From assembly GCA_030633305.1 (NCBI GenBank), contig DAOVTB010000022.1, positions 1-33,833 on the forward strand: a DNA stretch of 33,833 nt. The letters are read 5' to 3'. Source of the DNA: Candidatus Muiribacteriota bacterium. GTDB lineage: Bacteria > Muiribacteriota > DAOVTB01. Both the position numbers and the translations under genes were made by a program. The notes under the pieces were generated by a model. The model saw only the letters and a list, made by a program, of their open reading frames with translations. It was not told where the DNA came from and searched no databases. Below, in pieces: positions 17,133 through 24,469 of this stretch (position 1 is its first letter; each line of letters opens with the position of its first letter).

Positions 17133-17215
17133 AAATAGCACAAAAGAATATTTACCTCAAAGAACAAACAATACACTAATTGTATTTAAATTATTGGATT
17201 TTCAACGATTCAAGG

Positions 17216-17244
17216 TTGACATATACAGTTATAATGACTAGAAT
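17216..17244 (+). promoter_or_regulatory. Sigma-70 promoter for the AlbA-TPR gene pair
   Basis: A perfect TTGACA, a 17-nt spacer and TAGAAT (5 of 6 consensus bases). The expected start is about 45 nt before the AlbA-domain ATG. The spacer between the M20 gene and this pair holds no other clear signal. Confidence 0.6.
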
Positions 17245-17297
17245 ATTATGACGGTGTGATGTAGTAAATAGTTACACTGAATAATCTGGAGGATTTT

Positions 17298-17684
17298 ATG
17301 CCGCAAAAAATCGATATTATGAAGCTTCTTGATCAAAACGAGAGTGAAACTCTCGAATTTAAAGGAGCCGCTCCTGGTTTTAAAAGAATTGCAAAATCAC
17401 TAACTGCTTTTGCAAATACCAATGGAGGTCTACTTGTTCTTGGAGTTGACAGCGAACTTAGAAAAGTCATTGGATTAAACTCAGAATTTTCAATCAATTT
17501 GATTGAAGAAATCTGCGAGAAACTTATTCGCCCTGTATTAAAGCCTAAATTTACTGAATTATCATACCAGGATATGAATGTTATCTGTATTAAAGTAAAC
17601 AAAGCTAATGAAACTCATTCAGTTAAAGGTGATAACAATATCTATTACAGAAAAAATGATAAAACTGAAATCAAAATTTCTTAA
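17298..17684 (+). CDS. Stand-alone AlbA/Schlafen-type putative nucleic-acid-binding protein
   Basis: 128 residues that consist of one Schlafen AlbA_2 domain and nothing else. It carries ESETLEFKGA near the N-terminus, AKSLTAFANTNGGLLVLGVD near 30-50, and a C-terminal VNKANETHSVKGDNNIYYRKNDKTEI segment ending in the family's typical 'YYR.G/N..T' strand. In most bacteria this domain is the N-terminal part of a 400-500-aa ATP-binding or transcription-regulator-like protein, so the short form is notable. The E-x-K pair in LEFK resembles residues used for RNA cleavage in some SLFN proteins, but activity here is unproven. GGAGG precedes the ATG. The 3' end overlaps the next gene by 29 nt. Confidence 0.85.
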   Translation: MPQKIDIMKLLDQNESETLEFKGAAPGFKRIAKSLTAFANTNGGLLVLGVDSELRKVIGLNSEFSINLIEEICEKLIRPVLKPKFTELSYQDMNVICIKVNKANETHSVKGDNNIYYRKNDKTEIKIS

Positions 17685-18450
17685 ACACTTCGTTATTACA
17701 CTTATTTTCCTATCTTTAAATGTTACATCAGTTTTATGCTTTAAAGATAATCTGTTAAATGTACCTGAAGAAGAAAGACTTTTCAAAGCCGGTCAGATTT
17801 ATTTTGACAAGGGACTTATAAGCAATGGTCTTAAAGTTTTTGATGAATTAATGCAAAAATATCCCAGAACCAGATTCAAAGAACAGATTCTACTTTTGAA
17901 ATATTTAAAAAGTTATAACCCCGAATACCTTATTTTCAAATACAAATTTGTAATTTATCTTATTGAAAAAACAATTCTTGGCACTAAAAATGTGCCAAAA
18001 GAAATCACAATAATCAACAAGGTCTTACGCGAATTACCTGATGCTATGGAAGTAGGTCTTGGAAACTTTTCACGACTTTATCCAAATTCAAAACTTATCC
18101 CAAAATTTTGTTATAATCTTGCACGATATTACCTGATGGCAGAAAATGAATTTGCATTTGATTTATCTGATTATTTTAACGTCAGGCAGATTTCAGGCAT
18201 AGCTTTAAAAGCAAAATGGGATCCTTTTAAAAGAAAATGGAGTAAAAACAAAAACAAAAAAGCCTTCAAGTGCAAGGATTACAGAAAGGTCTATCTTGAT
18301 TTCTTTTTCAAGGATAAACATAAATCCAATCTGATCAAGGCAAAAAAGTACTATAAAAAAGTTGTCGTCAACTATCCAGATTCTTCTTTCTGGGAAGATG
18401 CAGTAAAAGAACTTGCCGCTGTACTGGAAATCATTGAAGAATCTGAATAA
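17656..18450 (+). CDS. Exported TPR-like protein
   Basis: About 264 residues starting with a signal peptide (KHFVITLIFLSLNVTSVLC). The mature part has TPR-like helices: EERLFKAGQIYFDKGLISNG, VFDELMQKYPRTRFKEQ, later LIKAKKYYKKVVVNYPDSSF. The region resembles outer-membrane lipoprotein TPRs such as BamD/YbgF, but the cysteine after VTSVL does not form a good lipobox. I start at the 17th codon of the listed ORF so that the signal peptide begins normally. The ribosome site is weak, and translation probably depends on coupling with the AlbA gene it overlaps. A clean hairpin terminator follows. It is not clearly a named protein. Confidence 0.75.
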   Translation: MIKLKSKFLKHFVITLIFLSLNVTSVLCFKDNLLNVPEEERLFKAGQIYFDKGLISNGLKVFDELMQKYPRTRFKEQILLLKYLKSYNPEYLIFKYKFVIYLIEKTILGTKNVPKEITIINKVLRELPDAMEVGLGNFSRLYPNSKLIPKFCYNLARYYLMAENEFAFDLSDYFNVRQISGIALKAKWDPFKRKWSKNKNKKAFKCKDYRKVYLDFFFKDKHKSNLIKAKKYYKKVVVNYPDSSFWEDAVKELAAVLEIIEESE

Positions 18451-18473
18451 AACCAAAAAATAAAGACCAATAT

Positions 18474-18520
18474 AGCTGGCTCAAAAAGGACTTCCTATTG
18501 AGCCAGCTTAGTTTGTTTCC
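18474..18520 (+). terminator. Rho-independent terminator after the AlbA-TPR pair
   Basis: AGCTGGCTCAA and TTGAGCCAGCT form a perfect 11-bp stem with a 13-nt loop, followed by TAGTTTGTTT. It lies 23 nt after the stop codon. Confidence 0.7.
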
Positions 18521-18556
18521 ATCCAAAATTGATTGTAGAAATATTTGATATTAATA

Positions 18557-18690
18557 TCGGACAGGCAAACTGTGTCACAATCCATTTGTCTGTATTAACA
18601 ATTGAAATAGATTCTGCGTTCAAGACGCAGAATGACAGATTTGTACTATTCTATTGGACAGGCACAAGGACCTGTTTCACAATATACTTC
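18557..18690. repeat. Decayed REP-like copies and a perfect CTGCGT/ACGCAG hairpin
   Basis: Two degenerate versions of the GGACAGGCAC...CCTGT repeat (near 18559 and 18656) flank a perfect hairpin, ATTCTGCGT-TCAAG-ACGCAGAAT, at 18611-18633. The motif 'GATTCTGCGT...ACGCAGAATGACA' resembles dispersed hairpins in many environmental genomes. Together with the next two repeats this fills the 498-bp spacer between two convergent genes. No convincing gene is present, and the 71-aa ORF here lies across repeats. Confidence 0.55.
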
Positions 18691-18699
18691 TATACAATA

Positions 18700-18800
18700 T
18701 TTGGTGGAAACAACTTATCTGGCGCAGGGGTCAGGGTACTGTGAATTTTTTTGAACTTCAAAGAAAATTCAAGTACTTCTTACCCCATCTATATTGGTAT
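18700..18800. repeat. Composite repeat with GGGGTCA palindrome (copy 4)
   Basis: Same architecture as 1527-1620: a TTTGGTGGAAACAAC leader, GGCGCAGGGGTCA, an inner stem TACTGTGAATTTT against AAAATTCAAGTA, and a TTACCCCATCTATATTGG tail. The inner stem sequence differs completely from the other copies although pairing is kept. Confidence 0.65.
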
Positions 18801-18825
18801 TTTACATGTACTGTTTTCATTAATT

Positions 18826-18950
18826 AAAACGTTCTGAATTAGATGAAGGTTGGATTTTCTTTGCCGATTTTTGCTGAGGTGTGCTCTTTTGCACACCGCA
18901 AGTTAAAATTGGTAAAGAAAATTCAAGATTCGCTAAATTCAGGACGTTTT
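18826..18950. repeat. Palindromic CCTGAATTAG-type element fused to the nucleoside kinase stop
   Basis: Outer arms AAAACGTTCTGAATTAG and CTAAATTCAGGACGTTTT, second stem TTTTCTTTGCC/GGTAAAGAAAA, inner hairpin GGTGTGC-TCTTTT-GCACACC. The whole 125 bp can fold as one structure. The right arm overlaps the TAA stop codon of the minus-strand kinase gene. On the minus strand it may serve as terminator. Confidence 0.8.
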
Positions 18951-20604
18951 AATAATGAAAGCTCGAACCGCCTAAAAACTCTCGCATAATCGAAGTTGGC
19001 GGAATCTCATCTGTTTCAACAGCCAGAAAATTCGACAGGAAATGATTTAGGCGTTGCGCTTCATTAAAAACTCTGGAATCAGGTTTAATAGCTTTTAATA
19101 ATTGCCGCGCAGCAGGCTTTAACACAGACGTTTCATAGACCAACGCAGAATTGAACATAATATCAGCACTCTCCTGGAAAGGAAAAATATTTTTTTCTTC
19201 ACCAGCACGTACAGATGGCCAACGTTTCAGTGTATTTTCAGCACTATATCCACGAAATTTAAAATCTCTTATCATACGTCTAAGCAACCTGGTATCAGTT
19301 GTTGGTATCCTGTTATGATCATCAATACAGATTTGTGTAAGAGCACTTATGTATATTTTAAATTTATTTTTATGCGGTATTGAATAAGTCAGTTTTTCAT
19401 TCATCCCGTGTATCCCCTCAATAATCAACATTTGTCCATCAATAATCCTCAGAGGCGAAACATTATCATTTCGAAGTCCTAATTCAAAATCAAATTTAGG
19501 AATCATAACTTCTTCCCCATTAAGCAAACGGGTCAAGTGATCATTAAAAAGATCCAGTTGAAGAGCATAAAGTGATTCAAAATCATAATCTCCCTTTTCA
19601 TCTAAAGGACAATCAGTACGATTTACAAAATAATTATCAAGTGAAAGAGTCAAAGGATTTAGTCCATTTACTTTCAAGTGAATCGCAAGTCTTTTTGAAA
19701 ATGTTGTTTTTCCACTTGAAGATGGACCTGCAATTAGAACAATCTTGATATCCTTACGTTGATTTGAAATAACATCTGCTATTTCAGAAATTCTTTTTTC
19801 ATGAAGCGCTTCAGCTATTTTAATCAACTCTGAAGTCCCACCTTTTGTAAGAACTTCATTTAAACGGCCGGTATTATTCACTTCAAGTATCTTTCCCCAA
19901 TGTTTACTTTCCTTATAAACCTTAAATAATTTTGGTTGGTTCATAAACGGAGGAATCTCTAGAGGTGCTTTTTGTTTAGGAAATTCAAGTATAAATCCAG
20001 GTGGATTTCTTCTCAACTTGAAACTTTTGATAACACCAGTTGAAGCTGCTATACAATCATGTGCTACATCCATAAATGGTCCAAGCTTATAAATCATGAC
20101 TTTTTTCTTATCTACATATTTCAACAATCTTGCTTTATCTGAAAATCCTTTCTTTTTAAACAGATCTTTTGCCTTATTTTTTGGAAGTTCAATCATTTCA
20201 ATAGTTTCATTATTTTCGATTATTGTTCTCATTATGCTGGAAATCTTTCCAAGAACTTCAGAAGAATTTGGAAGATCACAGTAAAAGTCATAATAATATC
20301 CATTGCTTAAGGAATGTCCGATTACAAGTCTAGAATTCCGATGATAATCCATACATGCTCTGGCAAGAATAAAACTCAAAGTCCTTCTATATATCTTTCT
20401 TCCTTCTTTTTCCTTGAAGGTAATAAAGTCAATTTTATCACCACTTTTAACTTTCTTGAAAAGATCAACAATAATACCATTTAGCATTGCTCCAAGAATA
20501 GGATAATTCTTCTCACATTTGATTCCTCTGGCAAGTTCCTGCAAGGTTGAATCTGATGCAACCAGCTTTTTTTTATCTTTAATATAAACAGTAATTTTTT
20601 TCAT
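18949..20604 (-). CDS. Nucleoside (uridine-type) kinase with TGS and ThrRS-like N-terminal domains
   Basis: 551 residues in three parts. Residues 1-65 are a TGS domain (ITVYIKDKKKLVA...SGDKIDFITF). Residues about 70-210 resemble the second, editing-like domain of threonyl-tRNA synthetases (LSFILARACMDYH, GYYYDFYCD, KLGPFMDVAHDC). Residues about 285-500 form a phosphoribulokinase/uridine-kinase P-loop domain with Walker A GPSSSGKTTF (293-302), LSLDNYFVNR and LIIEGIHGMNE. This fused type is known in clostridia, Thermotogales and spirochetes and is annotated as nucleoside kinase. Phosphorylation of uridine or cytidine is assumed by family. In the editing-like part the usual HxxxH zinc site is not evident. 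GGAGG precedes the ATG. A repeat half-copy separates it from the histidine kinase gene. Confidence 0.9.
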   Translation of the reverse strand: MKKITVYIKDKKKLVASDSTLQELARGIKCEKNYPILGAMLNGIIVDLFKKVKSGDKIDFITFKEKEGRKIYRRTLSFILARACMDYHRNSRLVIGHSLSNGYYYDFYCDLPNSSEVLGKISSIMRTIIENNETIEMIELPKNKAKDLFKKKGFSDKARLLKYVDKKKVMIYKLGPFMDVAHDCIAASTGVIKSFKLRRNPPGFILEFPKQKAPLEIPPFMNQPKLFKVYKESKHWGKILEVNNTGRLNEVLTKGGTSELIKIAEALHEKRISEIADVISNQRKDIKIVLIAGPSSSGKTTFSKRLAIHLKVNGLNPLTLSLDNYFVNRTDCPLDEKGDYDFESLYALQLDLFNDHLTRLLNGEEVMIPKFDFELGLRNDNVSPLRIIDGQMLIIEGIHGMNEKLTYSIPHKNKFKIYISALTQICIDDHNRIPTTDTRLLRRMIRDFKFRGYSAENTLKRWPSVRAGEEKNIFPFQESADIMFNSALVYETSVLKPAARQLLKAIKPDSRVFNEAQRLNHFLSNFLAVETDEIPPTSIMREFLGGSSFHY

Positions 20605-20633
20605 ATTATCCTCCAGTTCTAATTATCTTCTTA

Positions 20634-20696
20634 AGTTAAAATTCCACGCACAAATCGGTGAAGGAAAATTTTAAAGTTCGCTAATTCATGGCGTAG
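20634..20696. repeat. Half copy of the CCTGAATTAGCGAA element, 3' of the histidine kinase gene
   Basis: AAGTTAAAATT, GGTGAAGGAAAATT, then GTTCGCTAATTCATGG match the right half of the element at 18826-18950. It ends 2 bp from the histidine kinase stop codon. Confidence 0.6.
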
Positions 20697-20698
20697 GT

Positions 20699-22291
20699 TC
20701 AGATTTCTTTATATAACTCTATTTTTATTCCAAAACAACCTTTATCATTTAATAACTCTAGTTTCCCACCATGAGCATCAATTGTATGTTTCGCAAATAT
20801 AAGGTTTAGTTCCTGATCGTTTTCGGATATTGCGTCTCCAGCTTCACCTTTCAAATTAGTGATTGCAGTTAAAAAATCCTTCTTCATTATCTTATCAATA
20901 AAATCAGCTTCAAATGGTTTTCCTTTACCAGTAAAGTAAACTGAAATTTTTTCATCACCACAATCTTCTATAGTAATAAAAATCTTTCCGTCCTTTTCCG
21001 ACCTCAGAAAACAATTCTTTATAATTGCATAAAATGAATGTTGAACCCTTTCTTCATCTGCAACGATCTCACAATCTGTAAATTTTGAAACCAATTTATA
21101 ATTAACATTATTTTCACAATACCTTTTACTTAATTCATCCAATAACATTTCAGTCATCGCAATCACATCAAATCCGAGTCTATCAAGTCTAAGAGGCCCT
21201 GCTTCAAGTTCACTGAAAAACATTAATTGATGAATACGGTCTTTTAAATATTCAAACTGAGCAACATTATTCTCCTCAGAATTATTTAAATTCACAATCC
21301 TTTCAACTTCCTGAAGCGGTTCGATTAACTGATGGGAAACAAAAGCAAGAAACTCAGCACGAATACGTTCATTTTTTTTGCTCTCAGTAATATTTCTAAA
21401 TGCAATGATAACACCAGTACGTTCCTCGTTATCATTGTATAAATTAGTTATTTTTCCACTTAAAATTATATTTTCCGGTTTCAAAAGACATACATCAAAA
21501 ACTGTATTTTCTTCAAAATCTTTCAATTCTTCAATGATAATCTCAAATTTCTCTGGAATTGAACCTTGCCTTTCGTATTCTTTCAGTTGAAATACCTCAT
21601 CAGCACTTCTATTATAAAGAATAATATTAAAATCCTTGTCAAACACAACAATACCATCACTCATGGATGTGATGATTGTCTCAATTTTCTGCTTTTCCTG
21701 AGATATATTTTCATAAAGTTCAGATTTTTCAAGAGCATTTCCAGCCTGGTCAGTCAAAGCTACAAGCAATTTAAGATCTTCATGATCGAAAAAGTTTCCA
21801 CTCTTTTTATTTAGAACTTCAACAACACCAATTGGTTTTCCCTGAGAAAGAAGAGGTACAGCAATCATAGTTTTAGTTACAAATGCTGTCTGTTTATCAG
21901 CACCTTTAAACCAACGTTTATCATGTTGCGCATCGGCAATTAAAAGTGGTTTATTATTTGAAGCAACCCAACCGGCAATACTCTTTCCACCAAGAGGAAC
22001 ACGTACATCTTTCAATTGCGAAGCCTTATCTCCATGCATTACATGGAAATACATGTGCTGTTCTTCATCATTAATCAATAAAAGTGAGCTCGCTTCAGCT
22101 TTCATCACTTCTTGCGATAAATAAAGAATTAAATCAAGAAGGGATTTTGTTTCCAAAGTAGAATTCATTATTCTACAAGCTTCCATCAGAGCATATTTTT
22201 CTTCAGAGACTACATATAGTTCTTCTTCAAGAAACTGTATTCTTGACTGGAAGGTATTAACTTTTTCTAAGAGATCAGCTACCTGATTCAA
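20699..22291 (-). CDS. GAF-PAS sensor histidine kinase, degraded ATPase domain
   Basis: A soluble (no transmembrane helix) 530-residue sensor: coiled coil at about 5-35, GAF domain at about 45-190, PAS at about 205-305 (SDGIVVFDKDFNIILYN), then an H-box FVSHQLIEPLQ with phospho-acceptor H320, and an ATPase-like domain at about 400-530. The N-box keeps an asparagine (KNCFL, N427). The G1 box expected as DxGxG reads VYFTGKGKPF, with the aspartate gone, and the G2 region lacks the usual GLGL. ATP binding may therefore be poor, and the protein may be a signal integrator rather than an active kinase. The start is TTG, supported by GAGGAG at proper spacing and the lack of a nearby ATG. No response regulator is adjacent. 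A TTGACA promoter lies upstream. Confidence 0.88.
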   Translation of the reverse strand: MNQVADLLEKVNTFQSRIQFLEEELYVVSEEKYALMEACRIMNSTLETKSLLDLILYLSQEVMKAEASSLLLINDEEQHMYFHVMHGDKASQLKDVRVPLGGKSIAGWVASNNKPLLIADAQHDKRWFKGADKQTAFVTKTMIAVPLLSQGKPIGVVEVLNKKSGNFFDHEDLKLLVALTDQAGNALEKSELYENISQEKQKIETIITSMSDGIVVFDKDFNIILYNRSADEVFQLKEYERQGSIPEKFEIIIEELKDFEENTVFDVCLLKPENIILSGKITNLYNDNEERTGVIIAFRNITESKKNERIRAEFLAFVSHQLIEPLQEVERIVNLNNSEENNVAQFEYLKDRIHQLMFFSELEAGPLRLDRLGFDVIAMTEMLLDELSKRYCENNVNYKLVSKFTDCEIVADEERVQHSFYAIIKNCFLRSEKDGKIFITIEDCGDEKISVYFTGKGKPFEADFIDKIMKKDFLTAITNLKGEAGDAISENDQELNLIFAKHTIDAHGGKLELLNDKGCFGIKIELYKEI

Positions 22292-22378
22292 ATTAACTCC
22301 TCAAAATCTAATCAACTAATTCTAAAAAAACAACCACATTCAAAAAAAATGATCGATTTGAAATAGGCATCAAACTTG

Positions 22379-22408
22379 ATTTTAACATATGAAAATTGCT
22401 AGTGTCAA
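22379..22408 (-). promoter_or_regulatory. Promoter for the histidine kinase gene with possible operator
   Basis: On the minus strand TTGACA, 18 nt, TAAAAT preceded by TGT. Two direct copies of AACATATGA (22384 and 22407) and a TGTCA-N5-TGACA palindrome overlap the -10 and -35 boxes, as a repressor or activator site could. The leader to the TTG start is about 80 nt. Confidence 0.5.
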
Positions 22409-22422
22409 CATATGACATCTAC

Positions 22423-23070
22423 TTATTCATATAAATAACATTGATAATATATATCTCTGTCCATATTTTTCCATTTTCTTTCATATTTTGTAGAAAAATA
22501 TTCAGGATATTCATTTTTATACCACTCCGGGTAAAAAATACTCTTCAATTCTTTTTTTTCGGCAAATACTTCTCGAGCTTCTTCAGCATAATCTTTCCAG
22601 TCAGTAACAAAAAAAAGTTGGCCCCCTTTTTTTAATTTCCGCAATAAAACATCAAGAGTTTGTTCAGAAATAAGCCGATTTTTTTTATGCTTCTTTTTGG
22701 GCCAAGGGTCTGGAAAATTAATATAAAATGTTTCTATAAAGTCATCAGGAACAAAATACTTCATAACCAGCCTGGCGTCCAGTTTAAATAACCTTACATT
22801 TTTAAGATTATGACGTTCTATCAGCCGATTAGCCTTTCGTATGGAAATTGGAGATAATTCAATCCCTAGAATATTGTATTCTGGATTCCTGATTGCAAGA
22901 TCGGCAAGAAATTCAGCATTTCCAAAACCGATTTCAACAGTTAAAGGTAAGGAATTTCCGTATACCTTTTCCCAATCAACAAGTTTTCTCAGGTCTTCTG
23001 GTACATCAAGTCCTTTCGATAATGAAAATTCTGGTGCAATTAAATCATTTAAATATATCATATTATTCAT
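22423..23070 (-). CDS. trmB: tRNA (guanine-N7-)-methyltransferase
   Basis: Makes 7-methylguanosine at position 46 of tRNA variable loops, using S-adenosylmethionine in the cytosol. The 215 residues are full length. The SAM-binding motif is VEIGFGNAEFLADLA (about 45-59), followed by LGIELSP (about 68-74) and the family signature NFPDPWPKKKHKKNRL (about 118-132). FVTDW lies further on. AAAGGA precedes the ATG. The gene is divergent from the PorV-like gene, with 110 bp between them. Confidence 0.96.
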   Translation of the reverse strand: MNNMIYLNDLIAPEFSLSKGLDVPEDLRKLVDWEKVYGNSLPLTVEIGFGNAEFLADLAIRNPEYNILGIELSPISIRKANRLIERHNLKNVRLFKLDARLVMKYFVPDDFIETFYINFPDPWPKKKHKKNRLISEQTLDVLLRKLKKGGQLFFVTDWKDYAEEAREVFAEKKELKSIFYPEWYKNEYPEYFSTKYERKWKNMDRDIYYQCYLYE

Positions 23071-23087
23071 AAAATTCCTTTCACCTT

Positions 23088-23116
23088 ATAATAATAAAAT
23101 AGCATTTATTTTTCAA
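23088..23116 (-). promoter_or_regulatory. Candidate promoter for trmB
   Basis: On the minus strand TTGAAA, 17 nt, TATTAT. The predicted leader would be only about 10 nt and would begin near the ribosome site, which keeps confidence low. Confidence 0.35.
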
Positions 23117-23180
23117 GTTATTCATTAGCTAAACCGATAAATTATCTGAATAAATATTATATTTTTTGAAAGGATTTAAA

Positions 23181-24437
23181 ATGAATGAAATCGTAAAAGA
23201 AAACAAAAACACTAATACAAAACACTTTCTTATCTTCATGTTGATTATTATGACACTTGCACAAAACGGAATTGCTGTTGAACAAGGTAGTGCTGGTTGG
23301 GCTGGGGCATTTCTTCGAACCGGGGTAGGAAGTCGAGCGCTTGGAATGGGTGGAGCTTTTTCCGCAATGCCAGGAGATTCAACAAGTATTTATTGGAACC
23401 CGGCAGCAATGACTTACATAGATCGACCTGAAGTAAGTTTTATGCACGGAAACCTTTCTCTGGATAGAACATATCATTATATTTCACTGGCAAGTCCTGT
23501 TAATGATGGTAAATATTTCCTAGGTTTCGGATATCTGCGTGAAGCGATTGATGATATTGAAAACCGTGATAATACAGGCGCACTTATTTCATACTTTAAT
23601 AACACAGACAGCGCATATTATTTTTCCGGTTCGTGGAAAGTATACAGTAAACTCAGCCTGGGTTTTAACGCAAAATATATAAATAAAGAGTTATTCACAG
23701 CAAATGCTGACGGAGTTGGTATTGATGCTGGAATGTTATATCATGCAACCCCAAAATTAAATCTTGGTGTAACTTTTTCCAATCTTTTTACCAATCTGCA
23801 ATGGGAGAACACAAATACCAATCCTGAAGAAAAAATTCCTGAAGCAGCTACTTTAAGTGTTTCTTATAGATTTCTTCATGCGACTACAGTTGCTGTTGAC
23901 ATCAAAAAAACAAAGAATTTTGATGCTAAATTTTTTGCAGGTATTGAATCTGTTTTTATGGATAAAATAGTGATAAGAGCTGGATCAAAAGATGGAGATC
24001 TAACTCTTGGAGTTGGCCTAAAACACAAAAGCATTGATTTCAACTATGCATATATTGACGAAGAATTTGCAGGCGCATCTCATCGTTTATCAACAAGTTT
24101 CAGATTCGGAGAAGGCAAAAAGCAAAAAATCGAAAATTCCAGAAAGCTAAGAAAAAAATCGATTGAAGAAAATTCTCCAGAATTACTACGAGATAATCAT
24201 GACATTGTAAATCAAGGAATTTCATTATTCAGAGAAGAGAAATTTGAAAAAGCTCTTGTTACATTTAAAAAAGTTCTGAAGACTGATAAGACAAATAGTG
24301 ATGCACTGTATTATACTGGCAATTGCCTTGTTTCATTAAATAAAAAAGCTCTTGCTCAGAAATATTATAGACGCGCACTTGAAATAGATCCAGATCATAA
24401 ATTTTCAATGTATGCAAAATTATATTTGAATAAATAA
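23181..24437 (+). CDS. PorV/PorQ-like outer-membrane barrel protein with C-terminal TPRs
   Basis: About 418 residues. A signal peptide (HFLIFMLIIMTLAQNGIAVE) is followed by FLRTGVGSRALGMGGAFSAMPGDSTSIYWNPAAM, the hallmark of PorV/PorQ (UPF0164) proteins of the FadL-like beta-barrel type. Alternating strands continue to about residue 310 (FGYLREAIDDI, LSLGFNAKYINKELF, RAGSKDGDLTLGVGLKH). A basic linker leads to two TPRs (NQGISLFREEKFEKALVTF, YRRALEIDP), so a periplasmic tail is fused to the barrel. The ATG with GAAAGGA upstream is preferred over the TTG of the listed ORF. In FCB bacteria PorV is a type IX secretion partner, but no other T9SS genes are here, so that role is not implied. It converges on the WecG-like gene. 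Confidence 0.88.
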   Translation: MNEIVKENKNTNTKHFLIFMLIIMTLAQNGIAVEQGSAGWAGAFLRTGVGSRALGMGGAFSAMPGDSTSIYWNPAAMTYIDRPEVSFMHGNLSLDRTYHYISLASPVNDGKYFLGFGYLREAIDDIENRDNTGALISYFNNTDSAYYFSGSWKVYSKLSLGFNAKYINKELFTANADGVGIDAGMLYHATPKLNLGVTFSNLFTNLQWENTNTNPEEKIPEAATLSVSYRFLHATTVAVDIKKTKNFDAKFFAGIESVFMDKIVIRAGSKDGDLTLGVGLKHKSIDFNYAYIDEEFAGASHRLSTSFRFGEGKKQKIENSRKLRKKSIEENSPELLRDNHDIVNQGISLFREEKFEKALVTFKKVLKTDKTNSDALYYTGNCLVSLNKKALAQKYYRRALEIDPDHKFSMYAKLYLNK

Positions 24438-24442
24438 GTTAT

Positions 24443-24459
24443 ACCTGTGTTGAGCGATT
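24443..24459. repeat. End fragment of the foldback element
   Basis: ACCTGTGTTGAGCGATT matches one terminus of the 162-bp element at 15687-15848 with one mismatch. It sits in the 32-bp gap between two convergent stop codons. The short length limits certainty. Confidence 0.45.
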
Positions 24460-24469
24460 AAGAATTCTA

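Noticed and set aside
16979-17176. 65-aa minus-strand ORF at the end of the M20 gene
   Set aside because: It overlaps the conserved M20 C-terminus in antisense and lacks a ribosome site.
18529-18744. 71-aa plus-strand ORF in the spacer after the TPR gene
   Set aside because: It lies across the REP-like copies and hairpins, lacks a ribosome site and has no protein-like pattern.
23181-24437. Type IX secretion locus because of the PorV-like gene
   Set aside because: Only the barrel gene is present, and PorV/PorQ-like proteins occur widely without T9SS.
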